A DNA stretch of 64,000 bases from Sphingobacterium sp. N143 (GCF_030325625.1 NZ_JACAIS010000008.1:62001-126000); one strand, 5' to 3'. Positions 53,372 to 63,474 are shown, numbered from the stretch's first letter. The notes: generated by a model not told the origin, from the sequence alone. Numbers and translations: made by a program.

Positions 53372-53764
53372 TTATTTGCGTACTGCTTTTTCCACCACCC
53401 AGCTCTCACCATTCGATCTATAATCTATTTCAAGGATTTTACCGGATATTTTAACTGATTTGAGGGTTGCAGTATCGGTGGACACCCATGTACTATCGTT
53501 GGGTTTTTCAAATATAACGCCAGTAATATTCGGGATCCCGGTGTAAAATTCAATTTTATATGTATTTGTGCCCCCGTCACGTAGGACACGCATCAGTCTA
53601 TTGTCCCGGTCCACTTCAATGGAATTGCCCTGATACTGGACACGGCCAACAAAACTTCCAGAAGCGTCAGCTGTTTCACCTTCCGGGCTTTCATTTTTTG
53701 CACATGAAAGGACTAAGGCAACAAAGAACAGGGGCAGCACAGCGAAAGATCTGAATAACTTCAT
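53372..53764 (-). CDS. Small lipoprotein of unknown function
   Basis: 130 aa. Lipoprotein signal MKLFRSFAVLPLFFVALVLS followed by CAKNE (Cys21). The mature part is beta-rich (SFVGRVQYQGNSIEVDRDN, then YKIEFYTGIPNITGVIFEK), a small barrel-like shape. No family recognised. It stands alone between the cytochrome gene and another lipoprotein gene, all on the minus strand. Confidence 0.82.
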   Translation of the reverse strand: MKLFRSFAVLPLFFVALVLSCAKNESPEGETADASGSFVGRVQYQGNSIEVDRDNRLMRVLRDGGTNTYKIEFYTGIPNITGVIFEKPNDSTWVSTDTATLKSVKISGKILEIDYRSNGESWVVEKAVRK

Positions 53765-53837
53765 GGATGTAAATTTTGGGCTAAATTAAGACTTTTTTCA
53801 GTTAAAAACATATGTTTTGATTCGACTCATTGTTTTA

Positions 53838-54650
53838 CTAGCAATCAAATTGTACATCAGCCTCAAATACCAAAGGCACACCATGATTGGAAAGCATCAA
53901 CAATATCGATTCTTCTTCATAATGACTGGGGTTAGAAAAGATAAAGTCCAGTTGTCCATCGCGGTCGATATCGCCCACAAATCGGGTAGCCATAAATACA
54001 TTGTCATATTGATCGATATGAAAGATCTCATAGGCCTTATTCGTGGCACCCAATACATAGCTCAGCCTGTAATTTGCTACTTCGTGAAAGATCTTTTCAT
54101 GTCCTTTTCCGTCGGTTTGCACTTCTGTAGATTTGATGTTCCCACTGGCTTTAAGGGTAATCTGTTGATTTTTAAAGGTATAATTTACCGATTCCTTTGG
54201 CCAGATCTCCGAATGGCTGATCTCGACATGTTCAACAGCTCCTGTCTGAAGTCCTTTAATATTTAGAAATAGGAGTGAATTTCTCTTTGACTCAACACTT
54301 TTTGAGGGGACTTGGGCACATTCATCATAGCTATCTTTGATTTCGTAGTCCACCTTTGCCAGGTAAAATTTTCCGTCTTCCTCATATAGATCAAGCCAAT
54401 CTTTATTCAAGACCGCCGTGGGATCTTCCTTTTCCCACATGCGGTAACTGCGGATTAAAAGCAGCTGCCCCCTTGCACTATCCGCCTGGAGGGACAATGG
54501 GCGAGTGGCTGTATCTTTCACCGATAAAGCAAGGCTATCTTCCGGAACCAGTGAATCTATAGTGGTCGTTTTTTTTGTGGATGTTGGGTTATTGCATGCC
54601 TGCACAAGCAAACTGAAAGCAGCCAAGGCAAAGACAACGTATCTATTCAT
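53838..54650 (-). CDS. Lipoprotein with a Ca-binding-like DxDxDG motif
   Basis: 270 aa. Signal ends LLVQACNNPT (lipid Cys near 19). The mature part is beta-rich. Near the C-terminus GDIDRDGQLDFIFSNPSHY is a FG-GAP/VCBS-type calcium loop (D-x-D-x-DG-x-x-D), usually part of a beta-propeller, here as a single copy. That suggests a calcium-stabilised periplasmic or surface protein. Function unknown. Confidence 0.83.
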   Translation of the reverse strand: MNRYVVFALAAFSLLVQACNNPTSTKKTTTIDSLVPEDSLALSVKDTATRPLSLQADSARGQLLLIRSYRMWEKEDPTAVLNKDWLDLYEEDGKFYLAKVDYEIKDSYDECAQVPSKSVESKRNSLLFLNIKGLQTGAVEHVEISHSEIWPKESVNYTFKNQQITLKASGNIKSTEVQTDGKGHEKIFHEVANYRLSYVLGATNKAYEIFHIDQYDNVFMATRFVGDIDRDGQLDFIFSNPSHYEEESILLMLSNHGVPLVFEADVQFDC

Positions 54651-54702
54651 ATACCGTAAATTTTACTTAAAGATATAAAATTTACGGTATATTAAGGCTA
54701 GC

Positions 54703-55692
54703 TTAATCCTGTATCTCCCGGAGTAATGAAAAGGATTTAAGGCATTTTTCATCATCGAAGATATAGGAAGTCGCCATAATTTCATCCACTTGATGATCTT
54801 TCACAAATTTATCCATTTCAGCAGCGATTTTAGTCTTGTCTCCAATAAAGGCGCAGGAAGCCATACTGTGCACGGCTTGTTCAATTGCCGGAATACCTTT
54901 GTAGATCACTTCATCAGTTGGAGCGGACAAAGGTCTTCTTGTATTGGTCACGATACCCGCAAAAAGATTGTAAAAGCTGGTGGACAGATGCTCCGCCTCT
55001 TCGGTGCTGTCTGCGGCAATCACATTGACACAAGCGATAAAATAAGGTTTTTCCAAAGCTGCTGATGGCACAAAATTCTGATGATAAATCATACTGGCAG
55101 AAGCAAATTGTGCCGGAGCAAAATGAGTGGCAAATGCATAGGGAAGGCCTAAGCTTGCGGCTAAATAGGCACTATCTGTGCTTGACCCCAAGATGTATAA
55201 GGGGATATCCAGCCCTTCGCCGGGGAAAGCACGTACTTTTGCGTCATAGTTGTCAGCGCTAAAGTAACGCTGCAGATCTTTGACATCCTGCGGAAATTGA
55301 AATGCAGTATTCAGGTTATTTCTCCGCAATGCCATTGCGGTCAGTTGATCGGTCCCTGGTGCCCGTCCCAAGCCCAGGTCGATACGTCCGGGAAATAAAG
55401 TCTCCAAGGTGCCAAATTGCTCGGCAATCACCAGTGGTGCATGATTGGGCAGCATGATGCCCCCAGAGCCTACCCGCAGCTGCTTGGTATGTGATGCAAT
55501 ATGCTGTATCAGGAGGGCAGTGGCCGAGCTCGCAATATATTCCATATTATGATGTTCAGCGACCCAAATTCTTTCAAAATCTAGCTTTTCTATATGTTGA
55601 GCAATTTTTACCGTTCGGGCAAGCGCACTCGCCGCATTTTCTCCCTTTTTAACGGGAGCTAAGTCCAATGCTGATAATACGATTTTATCCAT
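54703..55692 (-). CDS. Luciferase-like flavin-dependent oxidoreductase (LLM class)
   Basis: 329 aa. TIM-barrel of the bacterial-luciferase-like family: [12 protein letters not shown] at the start, [32 protein letters not shown] and [17 protein letters not shown] are the marks of the YhbW/YceB-like subgroup. It binds FMN or F420; FMN is more likely in this phylum. No luminescence is implied. It is 46 bp downstream of the THUMP-like methyltransferase gene and may be the last gene of that operon. Confidence 0.94.
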   Translation of the reverse strand: MDKIVLSALDLAPVKKGENAASALARTVKIAQHIEKLDFERIWVAEHHNMEYIASSATALLIQHIASHTKQLRVGSGGIMLPNHAPLVIAEQFGTLETLFPGRIDLGLGRAPGTDQLTAMALRRNNLNTAFQFPQDVKDLQRYFSADNYDAKVRAFPGEGLDIPLYILGSSTDSAYLAASLGLPYAFATHFAPAQFASASMIYHQNFVPSAALEKPYFIACVNVIAADSTEEAEHLSTSFYNLFAGIVTNTRRPLSAPTDEVIYKGIPAIEQAVHSMASCAFIGDKTKIAAEMDKFVKDHQVDEIMATSYIFDDEKCLKSFSLLREIQD

Positions 55693-55738
55693 GCATTAAA
55701 ATTACACAGAACAAAATCGACAATTGTAATAAAATTGT

Positions 55739-56926
55739 CTATTCTAGGATTCGTTGTGTATGTATGACAGTAAATTGATCATTCACTGTCGTGGTGAAGA
55801 AGGTAAATGAATCGTTGCCGTCTTTGATTTTGAATTTCTTCTTAATCTCCTCGGTTTTTAGCGGGAAATTTTTCGCGATAATATTGGATGTCAGCTGGCT
55901 TTTACTTTTTTTGAAATCCGTAAAAGATTCCACCTTTTTGACGAGGAATAGCTTGCCTGGGAAACCGATGATCTTGCGGTCAGCCGTATAGAGATGTGTA
56001 TTTTTATGCAGTTTCTGCAGATCAAATTGTTTGGCAATCGTCTTAAAGGCCCCGGCTTTGGTCAGTGCTACGTCGGGTTCATATACATAAGAAAGGGGGG
56101 AGCTATAATCCACTACCGCCATCCGTTCGTCCTCATAAGTAAAAGAAACTGACTGCTGTTGTTCTTTAAATAGCCGGACTGCATGAATTGTCGTCTGTCC
56201 CGAGAAGCCTTTCTGCTGAATAAAAATAAGCTCCTTACAGTCATTTTGTAAAGAAACGACATAAATATCCCGGACATGTTTTAGCATGCTCATTGCGGAA
56301 GAAATATCCAATAAGGGAGCCAGTTTGCTCATGACCACTGGCGAACGTTGCAAAAACTCATCCTGCAAAGCGACTATATTGGGTTCACATTCATCCAGCA
56401 GAAAGACTTTTTTGTTTTGCACCCGTCGGGAGGGGTCCAAATAGATGTAATCGAACTGCTCATTTCCCAGATGGCGGATATAATCGACACCATCTGTTGC
56501 GACAACCTTAATATTGTTGGCACCCAGCACCCCAGCGTTATGTGATGAAATAGCCGCCAGATCGGGGTTCAGTTCACAGGAGACCACCTGGTCTGCCCGG
56601 GTGGAAAAATAAAAACTGTCCACACCGAAACCACTTGTTACATCGATCAGCCTGGTACCGCTATTGATTAGCGAACACTTAAACAAAGCTGTTTTTTCCG
56701 AAGAGCACTGTTCAAGATTTAGTTTAGCGGGAAAATATATCCCCGGGCTTTCTGCCCATAAGGGGATCTTTGCCAGTATACGTTGTCTGCCGTCAAGTTG
56801 TGCCGCTAGTTCAGATGATGTTATTCCTTCAAAAGGAGATTTCTTTAACGCTATTTTTGTAGGCGATTCATGCATGTTTTCTTCCAAAAACTGCTGTATC
56901 TCCTTTTGAAGGATCAATGTATTCAT
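55739..56926 (-). CDS. Class I SAM methyltransferase with THUMP-like domain
   Basis: 395 aa. After a helical N-terminal region it has a Rossmann methyltransferase core: LIDVTSGFGVDSFYFSTRAD (motif I), VVSCELNPDLAAISSHNA (motif II), and IYLDPSRRVQNKKVFLLDEC with DPSRR in place of NPPY. The DPSR motif and the THUMP-like C-terminal domain (TSNIIAKNFPLKTEEIKKKF) identify a family of probable RNA methyltransferases. Its ATG abuts the aspartokinase stop codon directly (56926/56927), so they are translationally coupled. Confidence 0.9.
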   Translation of the reverse strand: MNTLILQKEIQQFLEENMHESPTKIALKKSPFEGITSSELAAQLDGRQRILAKIPLWAESPGIYFPAKLNLEQCSSEKTALFKCSLINSGTRLIDVTSGFGVDSFYFSTRADQVVSCELNPDLAAISSHNAGVLGANNIKVVATDGVDYIRHLGNEQFDYIYLDPSRRVQNKKVFLLDECEPNIVALQDEFLQRSPVVMSKLAPLLDISSAMSMLKHVRDIYVVSLQNDCKELIFIQQKGFSGQTTIHAVRLFKEQQQSVSFTYEDERMAVVDYSSPLSYVYEPDVALTKAGAFKTIAKQFDLQKLHKNTHLYTADRKIIGFPGKLFLVKKVESFTDFKKSKSQLTSNIIAKNFPLKTEEIKKKFKIKDGNDSFTFFTTTVNDQFTVIHTQRILE

Positions 56927-58189
56927 TTATATTTTCTTAACGAGAAGCTGACAGGTATAGGTATCCTTTAGTTCACTGATCACTTCCTTATCCACTAAAA
57001 CACGGTCGATAGTCTCCTGATTGTAATAACGGATAGTGATCAACTCTAGTCCCGATTCATACTTAACCTTAAATCGCTGCTCAAGTTCACTGATCAGGTC
57101 CACCAGGTTTTTCCCCGTGTCATCCACAGATACGGTAAAATTGATCGCCGTATTATGCATCATATTGATTTTGATACGATACTCATGGAACAGGTTAAAA
57201 ATATCCCGAAGGTTATCCTCAACAATAAAAGAGAAGTCCCTGGGTGAGATGGAAATAAAAATCTGGTTTACTTTAAAGATAAATGAGGGAACGGGCAAGG
57301 TCTGATTCGTACTTCTGATCACTGTTCCAGGAGATTCAGGATCGACAAAAGAACGTACATTCAACGCAATCTTCTTATTCTGCAATGGTTTAATGGTCTT
57401 TGGATGGATCACAGTGGCACCATAATACGTCAATTCGATGGCATCTGTATAAGATAATTCTGGAATCAATTCTGTTTTTTCAAACCATTTTGGATCGGCA
57501 TTCAGTACACCCGGTACATCCTTCCAGATCGTCACGTTCTCGGCGTTCAGACAAGAGGCAAAGATTGCGGCAGAGTAATCAGATCCTTCGCGGCCAAGCG
57601 TGGTGGTGAAATTTTCCGATGTTCCCCCTAAAAAACCCTGTGTGATCACGATATACTCATCCAGAATTGCAGGCAGTTCGGCACGAATTTTTTCTTCCGT
57701 TTTGGTCCAGTCGACCACGGCTTCCCGGTAAGTATTATCTGTCAGGATGTAGTCTCTGGCATCTAGCCATTTGACTTTTTCACCAATAGAAGCCACATAC
57801 GCCGCAACGATTTTAGTAGAAATCAGTTCCCCCATGGATACAATTTGGTCAAATAGATAATCATAGGAGTCCTGAGGATCTTCTTCCAAGATCCATTCGA
57901 TCTCGACAAAGCAATTGGCGATTTCATCAAATATAGAATGGTTTCCATGAGGAAAAAGGTCCTGAAGAATCTGAAAATGGAATGCTTTAGCTTCTTCCAA
58001 GGTTTGAAACTGCAGGCCTGTGTTATTATAATATTCCTTGGTCAGCTTCTCCAGAAGGTTTGTTGTCTTCCCCATGGCCGATATGACGACCAACAAAGCA
58101 TCACCTTTGTATTTCGCAATAATTCGGGCCGAATTCCTGACACTTTCTGCATCTTTCACAGATGCACCTCCAAATTTAAAAACCTGCAT
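56927..58189 (-). CDS. lysC: Aspartate kinase (monofunctional)
   Basis: 420 aa. The amino-acid kinase domain starts MQVFKFGGASVKDAESVRN (Lys5, ATP site) and has TTLGREGSDYSAAIFASCLN, then VTIWKDVPGVLNADPKW and YGATVIHPKTIKPLQNKKI. A short regulatory region with ACT-type segments follows (FSFIVEDNLRDIFNLFHEYR). It makes aspartyl phosphate for lysine, threonine, methionine and cell-wall diaminopimelate. It is the fourth gene of a minus-strand operon beginning with the YggS gene. Confidence 0.96.
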   Translation of the reverse strand: MQVFKFGGASVKDAESVRNSARIIAKYKGDALLVVISAMGKTTNLLEKLTKEYYNNTGLQFQTLEEAKAFHFQILQDLFPHGNHSIFDEIANCFVEIEWILEEDPQDSYDYLFDQIVSMGELISTKIVAAYVASIGEKVKWLDARDYILTDNTYREAVVDWTKTEEKIRAELPAILDEYIVITQGFLGGTSENFTTTLGREGSDYSAAIFASCLNAENVTIWKDVPGVLNADPKWFEKTELIPELSYTDAIELTYYGATVIHPKTIKPLQNKKIALNVRSFVDPESPGTVIRSTNQTLPVPSFIFKVNQIFISISPRDFSFIVEDNLRDIFNLFHEYRIKINMMHNTAINFTVSVDDTGKNLVDLISELEQRFKVKYESGLELITIRYYNQETIDRVLVDKEVISELKDTYTCQLLVKKI

Positions 58190-58203
58190 TTATTTTAATT
58201 AGT

Positions 58204-59010
58204 TTAGTTGACTGCTAATGAATTAATACTCTTGATGTAATGTAATCCTTTTTCCGAGATCAGTTCCTTAAACGAGGCATAGGGGATACGCAATTCCGTA
58301 TTACCCTCTGCATATGACTTAATCTCATAGACATTATAATAAAATAGGATGTTGTCCTTTTCGAGCATAAAATTATCCGCCAGGGTAAATTTCCCTTCTT
58401 CAAAAAAATATTTCCCACTTAATGGATCCTGACTTTTTAGCCCTTCCTGTTTACGAAAGTGCTGCTCAGCGATCTGCACAAATTTAGCTTTATTTTCTTT
58501 CGGGATGATATCATCGATGCTGATGGGCTGGATAGATTGTCTGTCAAAATTTGAAAAGAGCGTAAAATGGTCACCATGTGCCCCGCCAGTGTATTCTTCC
58601 TGTTTGGTACGTATACCCAGAACGGCAGGGGTATTGGAAACCACATCGATATGAAGATCCCTGTTCCAGGTCGCCGTGGATTTACCATTGTTATCTTCCA
58701 CATATTCATTATACGAATTGATGAAACGATGGGCGGCATCATCCATGCTCGTATCCCCCTCAAGATGTACAATAGATGCAATTAGGGTATTGATTGTGCT
58801 ATCTTTAAAAATAGGGTATGTCGCCCTGAAATATGTTGTATCCAATTGATCGGCTTCCTTTAGAAAATAATGACTATATTCATTAACGGTGGTTTTGCTG
58901 TACGGAAGTGTATCCCTTTGCGACGGGTCAATAGATGAAGTCGTTTGGTTATTGCATGAATACAGCAAAGCACTGATGAATAAAATTTTCAAAAAAAAGT
59001 AAAACCGCAT
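58204..59010 (-). CDS. DUF3298 (RsiV-type) domain lipoprotein
   Basis: 268 aa from the inner ATG 59010, which gives a lipoprotein signal (MRFYFFLKILFISALLYS followed by CNN); a longer frame to 59073 overlaps the acetyltransferase gene. The mature part has the DUF4163/DUF3298 pair: YPIFKDSTINTLIASIVHLE, then the hallmark EEYTGGAHGDHFTLFSNFD and a C-terminal FTLADNFMLEKDNILFYYN. RsiV of Bacillus, which binds lysozyme, has the same fold; whether this protein does so is unknown. Confidence 0.9.
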   Translation of the reverse strand: MRFYFFLKILFISALLYSCNNQTTSSIDPSQRDTLPYSKTTVNEYSHYFLKEADQLDTTYFRATYPIFKDSTINTLIASIVHLEGDTSMDDAAHRFINSYNEYVEDNNGKSTATWNRDLHIDVVSNTPAVLGIRTKQEEYTGGAHGDHFTLFSNFDRQSIQPISIDDIIPKENKAKFVQIAEQHFRKQEGLKSQDPLSGKYFFEEGKFTLADNFMLEKDNILFYYNVYEIKSYAEGNTELRIPYASFKELISEKGLHYIKSINSLAVN

Positions 59011-59035
59011 TGAATTGATTGTTTCCCCCCGTAAT

Positions 59036-59488
59036 CTAATAAGTAATTGACACATTAATCCACTCCGAATCAAAATCTGCTTTGTATTTTTCGTAGAATT
59101 TTATGGCAGGTTCATTCCAGTCCAGCACTTGCCATACCATACCATGATAACCACAGTCCTTCCCATAAGTTAAGGTACTGTCGAAAAGTAACTTTCCTAT
59201 GCCCAGACCACGCATCTTTTCAGTCACGATCAGGTCTTCCAGATAAAGCCTTTTTCCTTTCCAGGTGGAGTATCTGACGTAATATAATGAAATTCCCACA
59301 ATTTTTGCATCCATCTCCGCAACAAATGCACCCCAGACAGGATTTTCTCCAAATCCGGCATCTTCAAATGCCGAAAGGGAAACGGTCACCTCATCTGGTG
59401 CTTTCTCATAAACTGCCAATTCCTTGATCAAGGTTAGCATTTGCGGACAATCCGATTTAACGGCGGCGCGTATAATAGGCTTAGTCAT
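59036..59488 (-). CDS. GNAT family N-acetyltransferase (diamine acetyltransferase-like)
   Basis: 150 aa. Motif order fits SSAT-like GNATs: TLIKELAVYEKAPDEVTVSL near the start, VRYSTWKGKRLYLEDLIVTE, then the CoA loop MRGLGIGKLLF and QVLDWNEPAIKFYEKYKADF. Spermidine/spermine and thialysine acetyltransferases share this pattern. It overlaps the YggS gene by 8 bp, indicating translational coupling. Confidence 0.93.
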   Translation of the reverse strand: MTKPIIRAAVKSDCPQMLTLIKELAVYEKAPDEVTVSLSAFEDAGFGENPVWGAFVAEMDAKIVGISLYYVRYSTWKGKRLYLEDLIVTEKMRGLGIGKLLFDSTLTYGKDCGYHGMVWQVLDWNEPAIKFYEKYKADFDSEWINVSITY

Positions 59489-60173
59489 TGTTTTTATAAT
59501 GTTTGATCACTCTTTTACCAAAAATCGTGCTTCCGATACGAACCATCGTCGAGCCCTCTTGAATTGCGAGTTTATAGTCGGATGACATCCCCATGGAAAG
59601 TACCTTAAAATGATCATCCTTTCGATAGAAACTAGCTTTGATACCATCAAATAGCATTTTTAGCTCATAGAACTCCGCTTTCACCACCTTCTCATTGTCG
59701 GTATTGGAGGCGATTCCCATCAGGCCGCAAATGCGGACATTCTTTAACTCCAAAAACTCTTCATCCCGGAGGAGCTCTATTAGTTCAGCGTGGTCAAGAC
59801 CAAATTTGGTCTCCTCTTCAGCAATATAAACCTGCAATAGGCAGTCAATTGTCCGATTAGCTTTCAGTGCATGTTTGTTGATTTCTTTAAGCAATTTCAA
59901 TGAGTCTACCGAGGCAATTAAACTGATGAAAGGAGCGATATATTTGACCTTGTTGGTTTGCAGATGGCCGATCATATGCCATTGAATATCTTTCGGTAAA
60001 ACCTCCTGTTTCTCCACTAATTCTTGAACATGATTTTCACCAAAAACACGTTGTCCCGCATCGTAGGCTTCCATGATGTCCGAATTGGATTTTGTCTTTG
60101 AAACCGCTACCAGCTGAACGCCCAGGGCTTCCGTTTCCAATCTTAAAGCTTCTAAATTACTCGCAATACTCAT
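59481..60173 (-). CDS. YggS/PLPBP family pyridoxal 5'-phosphate homeostasis protein
   Basis: 230 aa from ATG 60173; a longer frame to 60236 runs into the promoter of the divergent gene. Alanine-racemase-like barrel without the C-terminal domain. PLP Lys26 in VQLVAVSKTKS, GENHVQELVEKQ, WHMIGHLQTNKVKYIA and the phosphate loop MGMSSDYKLAIQEGSTMVRI are all typical. It buffers PLP and affects amino-acid balance. It heads the operon YggS, acetyltransferase, DUF3298 lipoprotein, lysC, methyltransferase. Confidence 0.95.
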   Translation of the reverse strand: MSIASNLEALRLETEALGVQLVAVSKTKSNSDIMEAYDAGQRVFGENHVQELVEKQEVLPKDIQWHMIGHLQTNKVKYIAPFISLIASVDSLKLLKEINKHALKANRTIDCLLQVYIAEEETKFGLDHAELIELLRDEEFLELKNVRICGLMGIASNTDNEKVVKAEFYELKMLFDGIKASFYRKDDHFKVLSMGMSSDYKLAIQEGSTMVRIGSTIFGKRVIKHYKNND

Positions 60174-60223
60174 TTCAGATATAGTTTGATGGTGTAAAAA
60201 GTGCCAAATGTCGGTGCTTTTTG

Positions 60224-60231
60224 TAAATTTG
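60224..60231 (+). promoter_or_regulatory. -7 element before the DUF4296 gene
   Basis: TAAATTTG is an exact TAnnTTTG match 14 bp before ATG 60246. It argues against the in-frame start at 60201. A -33 element is not evident. Confidence 0.45.
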
Positions 60232-60245
60232 TACAAAACTACGAA

Positions 60246-61013
60246 ATGCTACGATTAATACTGAATCTACTTGCAGTGATTTTTTTATTTGGTTCTTGTG
60301 TCAGACCCCAGGAGAAAGATATTATCTCCCAGGCTGAGTTTGTAAAAGCTTTGACTGAAATTCAGCTGACTGATTCATACCTCAATATTTTGCCCATTGA
60401 TAGTGCACGCAAAGTGATGGTGCCTTTGTATCAGGTTACATTTGACAAATACGGACTGGATTCGGTCACATTCAAGAAAAACCTGAACTATTATGGGAAG
60501 GATGCGGAGGTCATGGCCGCTATTTATAAGAAAGTAGAGGACAACCTGACCAAAGAGAACAAGTTCTATACAGATATCGAACGCAGGAAGCAGGATTCAA
60601 TCCGCTCCAGAGATTCTATTATCCATGCACGCATACAGGACAGTACCAATCGTGTTATGCGCATGCAGCAACAGTATCAGGATCGCATTTCGGCACTTAT
60701 TCATTACAAGCCTAGTAAGGATAAATTTAGTTTTAAAGACGCTTCTTCATGGTTTATTCAGGCACTCCAGGTAAAAAATGGCATCAACTTGGATACTTAC
60801 ATGATGAATCAGCTTTCTGTGGGCCCTTCAGGTGCAGCTTCAGATTCAACTGGTAATACAGCATCTCCAACAGTAAAACCTGGCCCGTTGGCAAAGGATT
60901 CTGTAACGACAAAAAAACAGGTAGAAGAAAAGCCTGAAAAACGGCCAGTTAAGTCGGGGGAAGAGCATATACTGACCCCACCACGGGTTATAAAACCTGC
61001 GACAAAACTTTAA
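60246..61013 (+). CDS. DUF4296 domain lipoprotein
   Basis: 255 aa. Lipoprotein signal MLRLILNLLAVIFLFGSCVR. The DUF4296 region follows: SQAEFVKALTEIQLTDSYLN and VTFDKYGLDSVTFKKNLNYY, ending with a helical EDNLTKENKFYTDIERRK. The C-terminal third is a low-complexity linker rich in Pro, Lys, Ser and Thr. The family is found only in Bacteroidota; its role is unknown. mutS2 follows 21 bp later on the same strand. Confidence 0.9.
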   Translation: MLRLILNLLAVIFLFGSCVRPQEKDIISQAEFVKALTEIQLTDSYLNILPIDSARKVMVPLYQVTFDKYGLDSVTFKKNLNYYGKDAEVMAAIYKKVEDNLTKENKFYTDIERRKQDSIRSRDSIIHARIQDSTNRVMRMQQQYQDRISALIHYKPSKDKFSFKDASSWFIQALQVKNGINLDTYMMNQLSVGPSGAASDSTGNTASPTVKPGPLAKDSVTTKKQVEEKPEKRPVKSGEEHILTPPRVIKPATKL

Positions 61014-61034
61014 CCATCAAAGAATATAATTTCT

Positions 61035-63407
61035 ATGGTATACCCATTAAATGCAATTGATAAACTCGGGTTTTCCGAGATAAAAGATAAAATAAAACAA
61101 AAATGCCTGAGTGAATCAGGCCGTGAGCTGGTTGAAAAGATCCAGCCCCAGACGCGTTTTGACCAGATAGACCGTTTTCTGAGACAGACAAACGAATTTA
61201 AAGACCTGCTTGTCAATGATGGCGCTTTTCCAGTCGAAAACTTTTTCCCCCTGAAGTCCATTATTGAGAAGGCCAGGGTAGAAGGCGCATTTTTACTGGA
61301 AGAAGAATTTTTCCGGGTCCTATTATCTTTGAAAACCGTCTATGCCATTATTCGTTATTTCAATGAAAGGGAAGGCTTATATCCAAATCTCGAGGTATTG
61401 TTTGAACATTTACCGATGGAGAAGGGAATCATCCGTGACATTGAAATGGTCATAGACGAACGTGGAAAATTGAAAAACAATGCTTCCCGGTTGTTGCTGG
61501 AAATAACCCAACAGATACAGCGGGCCGAACAAGAGGCACTCAAACGGATAAACAGTATTTTTAAAAGTGCCCAAGATAACGGATGGACTGCCGACGGTAA
61601 TCTGACGGTGCGCGATGGCCGCTTATGTATTCCTATACTCGCTGAGAATAAACGCAAGCTGAAAGGATTGATTCATGATGAGTCGGCAACAGGACAAACT
61701 GCTTATATAGAGCCCGAGGAAGTGTTTCAGCTCAATAATAAAGTTAGGGATCTGGAGTTTGAACGAAGACGTGAAGTCATCCGGATTCTCGTGGAGCTCA
61801 CCGACAAACTGCGGCCACATCTTCCATTATTGCTATCCTACCATGGTTTGTTGACCAAGGTTGATTTCGTCAGGGCAAAGGCATTATTTGCATTAGATAT
61901 TGAGGCCGAAATGCCGGAACTTTCAAAAGAAGCCGACATCAATCTGGTCAATGCGCGGCATCCTTTGTTGCTGCTGAATGAGCACCAGCAGCATACTGTC
62001 GTCCCCTTAAACATACAGATTGATCAATTGCAACGTATTATTGTTGTATCAGGGCCAAATGCCGGAGGGAAATCCGTTTGTATGAAAACCGTCGGGCTAT
62101 TACAGATCATGGTTCAATCCGGTCTGTTGATTCCTGCGGAGCCGACAACGAAAATTGGCGTCTTCAAACAGCTATTTGCAGACATCGGTGATGACCAGTC
62201 CATTGAAAGCGACCTCAGTACCTACAGTGCCCATCTGTCCAAGATGAAGTATTTTACGGAATTCGCCAATGGGCGGACCCTGGTGCTGATCGACGAATTC
62301 GGAACAGGTACCGACCCATTATTCGGTGGGCCTATTGCCGAAGCCGTTCTCGAATCGCTGAACAAAAAACAAATTCGAGGAGTTGTTACGACACACTATT
62401 CCAATTTGAAGGTATTTGCCAGCAATACCGATGGACTGGAGAATGCGTCCATGCTATTTGACAATCGGGAGATGCAACCGATGTACATTCTGCAGATTGG
62501 CAAACCAGGGAGTTCTTATGCTTTCGAGATTGCACAAAAAATCGGGCTGGGCAAGGATATCCTGGCAGCTGCCAAAGGTAAAATTGGTGTGCAGCAAAAA
62601 AAGGTAGACACCTTGTTGATCGACCTCGAGCGGGAAAAGAAAGAAATATTTGACACCAAAGTTGCCATCAACAAAAGAGAGAAGGAGCTGGAAAGCCTTC
62701 AGGCCGAGTATCTGGAACTTCAGCAATATCTGGAAGAAAATAAACGTGTCATCCTGAAAAAGGCGAAAGAAGAGGCGCAGCAGATTATCAAAAATTCCAA
62801 TAAACTGATTGAAAATACCGTGGCGCAGATCAAATCCGCCAAAGCGGACAAGGAGAAAACCCGGGAACTACGCAATAACCTGGGCCAAGCATTGAAAGCC
62901 GTGCTCCCAGAAGAGAAGAGGGTAAAACCTGCGGTCAAAGAAAAGGCTGTAGAATCAGCCGAACTGAACATCGGAGATTGGGTTCAGATTATCGACAATG
63001 GAGCTGAAGCTCAGGTGGTAGAGATTGCCAAGAATAACCTTATCCTTGCCATGGGCGAGTTGCGCACGGTGCAGAAACGGAAGAATGTCATCAAGCTGGA
63101 AGGAAGGGAAAATAAAAAATCTCCAAAGAGCTTATCTAAGTCATTATCAGCAGGAAGTGTTGCTGATTTTAAACCAGAACTTGATCTTAGAGGCATGCGG
63201 ACCGAGGATGCACTGAATGAATTGGAAAGAGTCCTGGATAGGGCAGTGATGGTCGGATATCCATCAGTAAAGATTATCCACGGCAAAGGTGACGGTATTT
63301 TAAGAAAATTTATTCGCGATTATCTACGGAAGTATAGCCATGTCAGCCGCTTTGAAGATGAACATCAGGACCGGGGCGGGGATGGGATCACCTACGCCTA
63401 TTTATAA
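61035..63407 (+). CDS. mutS2: Endonuclease MutS2
   Basis: 790 aa, normal length. MutS core and ATPase: Walker A VSGPNAGGKSVCMKT (near residue 341), DDQSIESDLSTYSAHL, Walker B LVLIDEFGTGTDP (near 418). Then a long coiled coil (about 500-640) and the C-terminal Smr nuclease domain, LDLRGMRTEDALNELE (near 715) with HGKGDGILR (near 748). MutS2 suppresses homologous recombination and rescues collided ribosomes in characterised species. The mismatch-recognition domain of MutS is absent, as expected. Confidence 0.97.
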   Translation: MVYPLNAIDKLGFSEIKDKIKQKCLSESGRELVEKIQPQTRFDQIDRFLRQTNEFKDLLVNDGAFPVENFFPLKSIIEKARVEGAFLLEEEFFRVLLSLKTVYAIIRYFNEREGLYPNLEVLFEHLPMEKGIIRDIEMVIDERGKLKNNASRLLLEITQQIQRAEQEALKRINSIFKSAQDNGWTADGNLTVRDGRLCIPILAENKRKLKGLIHDESATGQTAYIEPEEVFQLNNKVRDLEFERRREVIRILVELTDKLRPHLPLLLSYHGLLTKVDFVRAKALFALDIEAEMPELSKEADINLVNARHPLLLLNEHQQHTVVPLNIQIDQLQRIIVVSGPNAGGKSVCMKTVGLLQIMVQSGLLIPAEPTTKIGVFKQLFADIGDDQSIESDLSTYSAHLSKMKYFTEFANGRTLVLIDEFGTGTDPLFGGPIAEAVLESLNKKQIRGVVTTHYSNLKVFASNTDGLENASMLFDNREMQPMYILQIGKPGSSYAFEIAQKIGLGKDILAAAKGKIGVQQKKVDTLLIDLEREKKEIFDTKVAINKREKELESLQAEYLELQQYLEENKRVILKKAKEEAQQIIKNSNKLIENTVAQIKSAKADKEKTRELRNNLGQALKAVLPEEKRVKPAVKEKAVESAELNIGDWVQIIDNGAEAQVVEIAKNNLILAMGELRTVQKRKNVIKLEGRENKKSPKSLSKSLSAGSVADFKPELDLRGMRTEDALNELERVLDRAVMVGYPSVKIIHGKGDGILRKFIRDYLRKYSHVSRFEDEHQDRGGDGITYAYL

Positions 63408-63410
63408 GAT

Positions 63411-63452
63411 AAAAAGAAACCCGTATTATTGTTACAATACGGGTTTCTTTTT
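63411..63452. terminator. Bidirectional terminator after mutS2
   Basis: 17-bp arms AAAAAGAAACCCGTATT (63411-63427) and AATACGGGTTTCTTTTT (63436-63452), 8-nt loop, between convergent mutS2 and the small transporter gene. Confidence 0.9.
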
Positions 63453-63474
63453 AATGTAAATGATGGTCAGGAGC

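Noticed and set aside
54703-55692. True luciferase
   Set aside because: The LLM family motif is clear but the subgroup is that of YhbW-like oxidoreductases; no lux partner genes.
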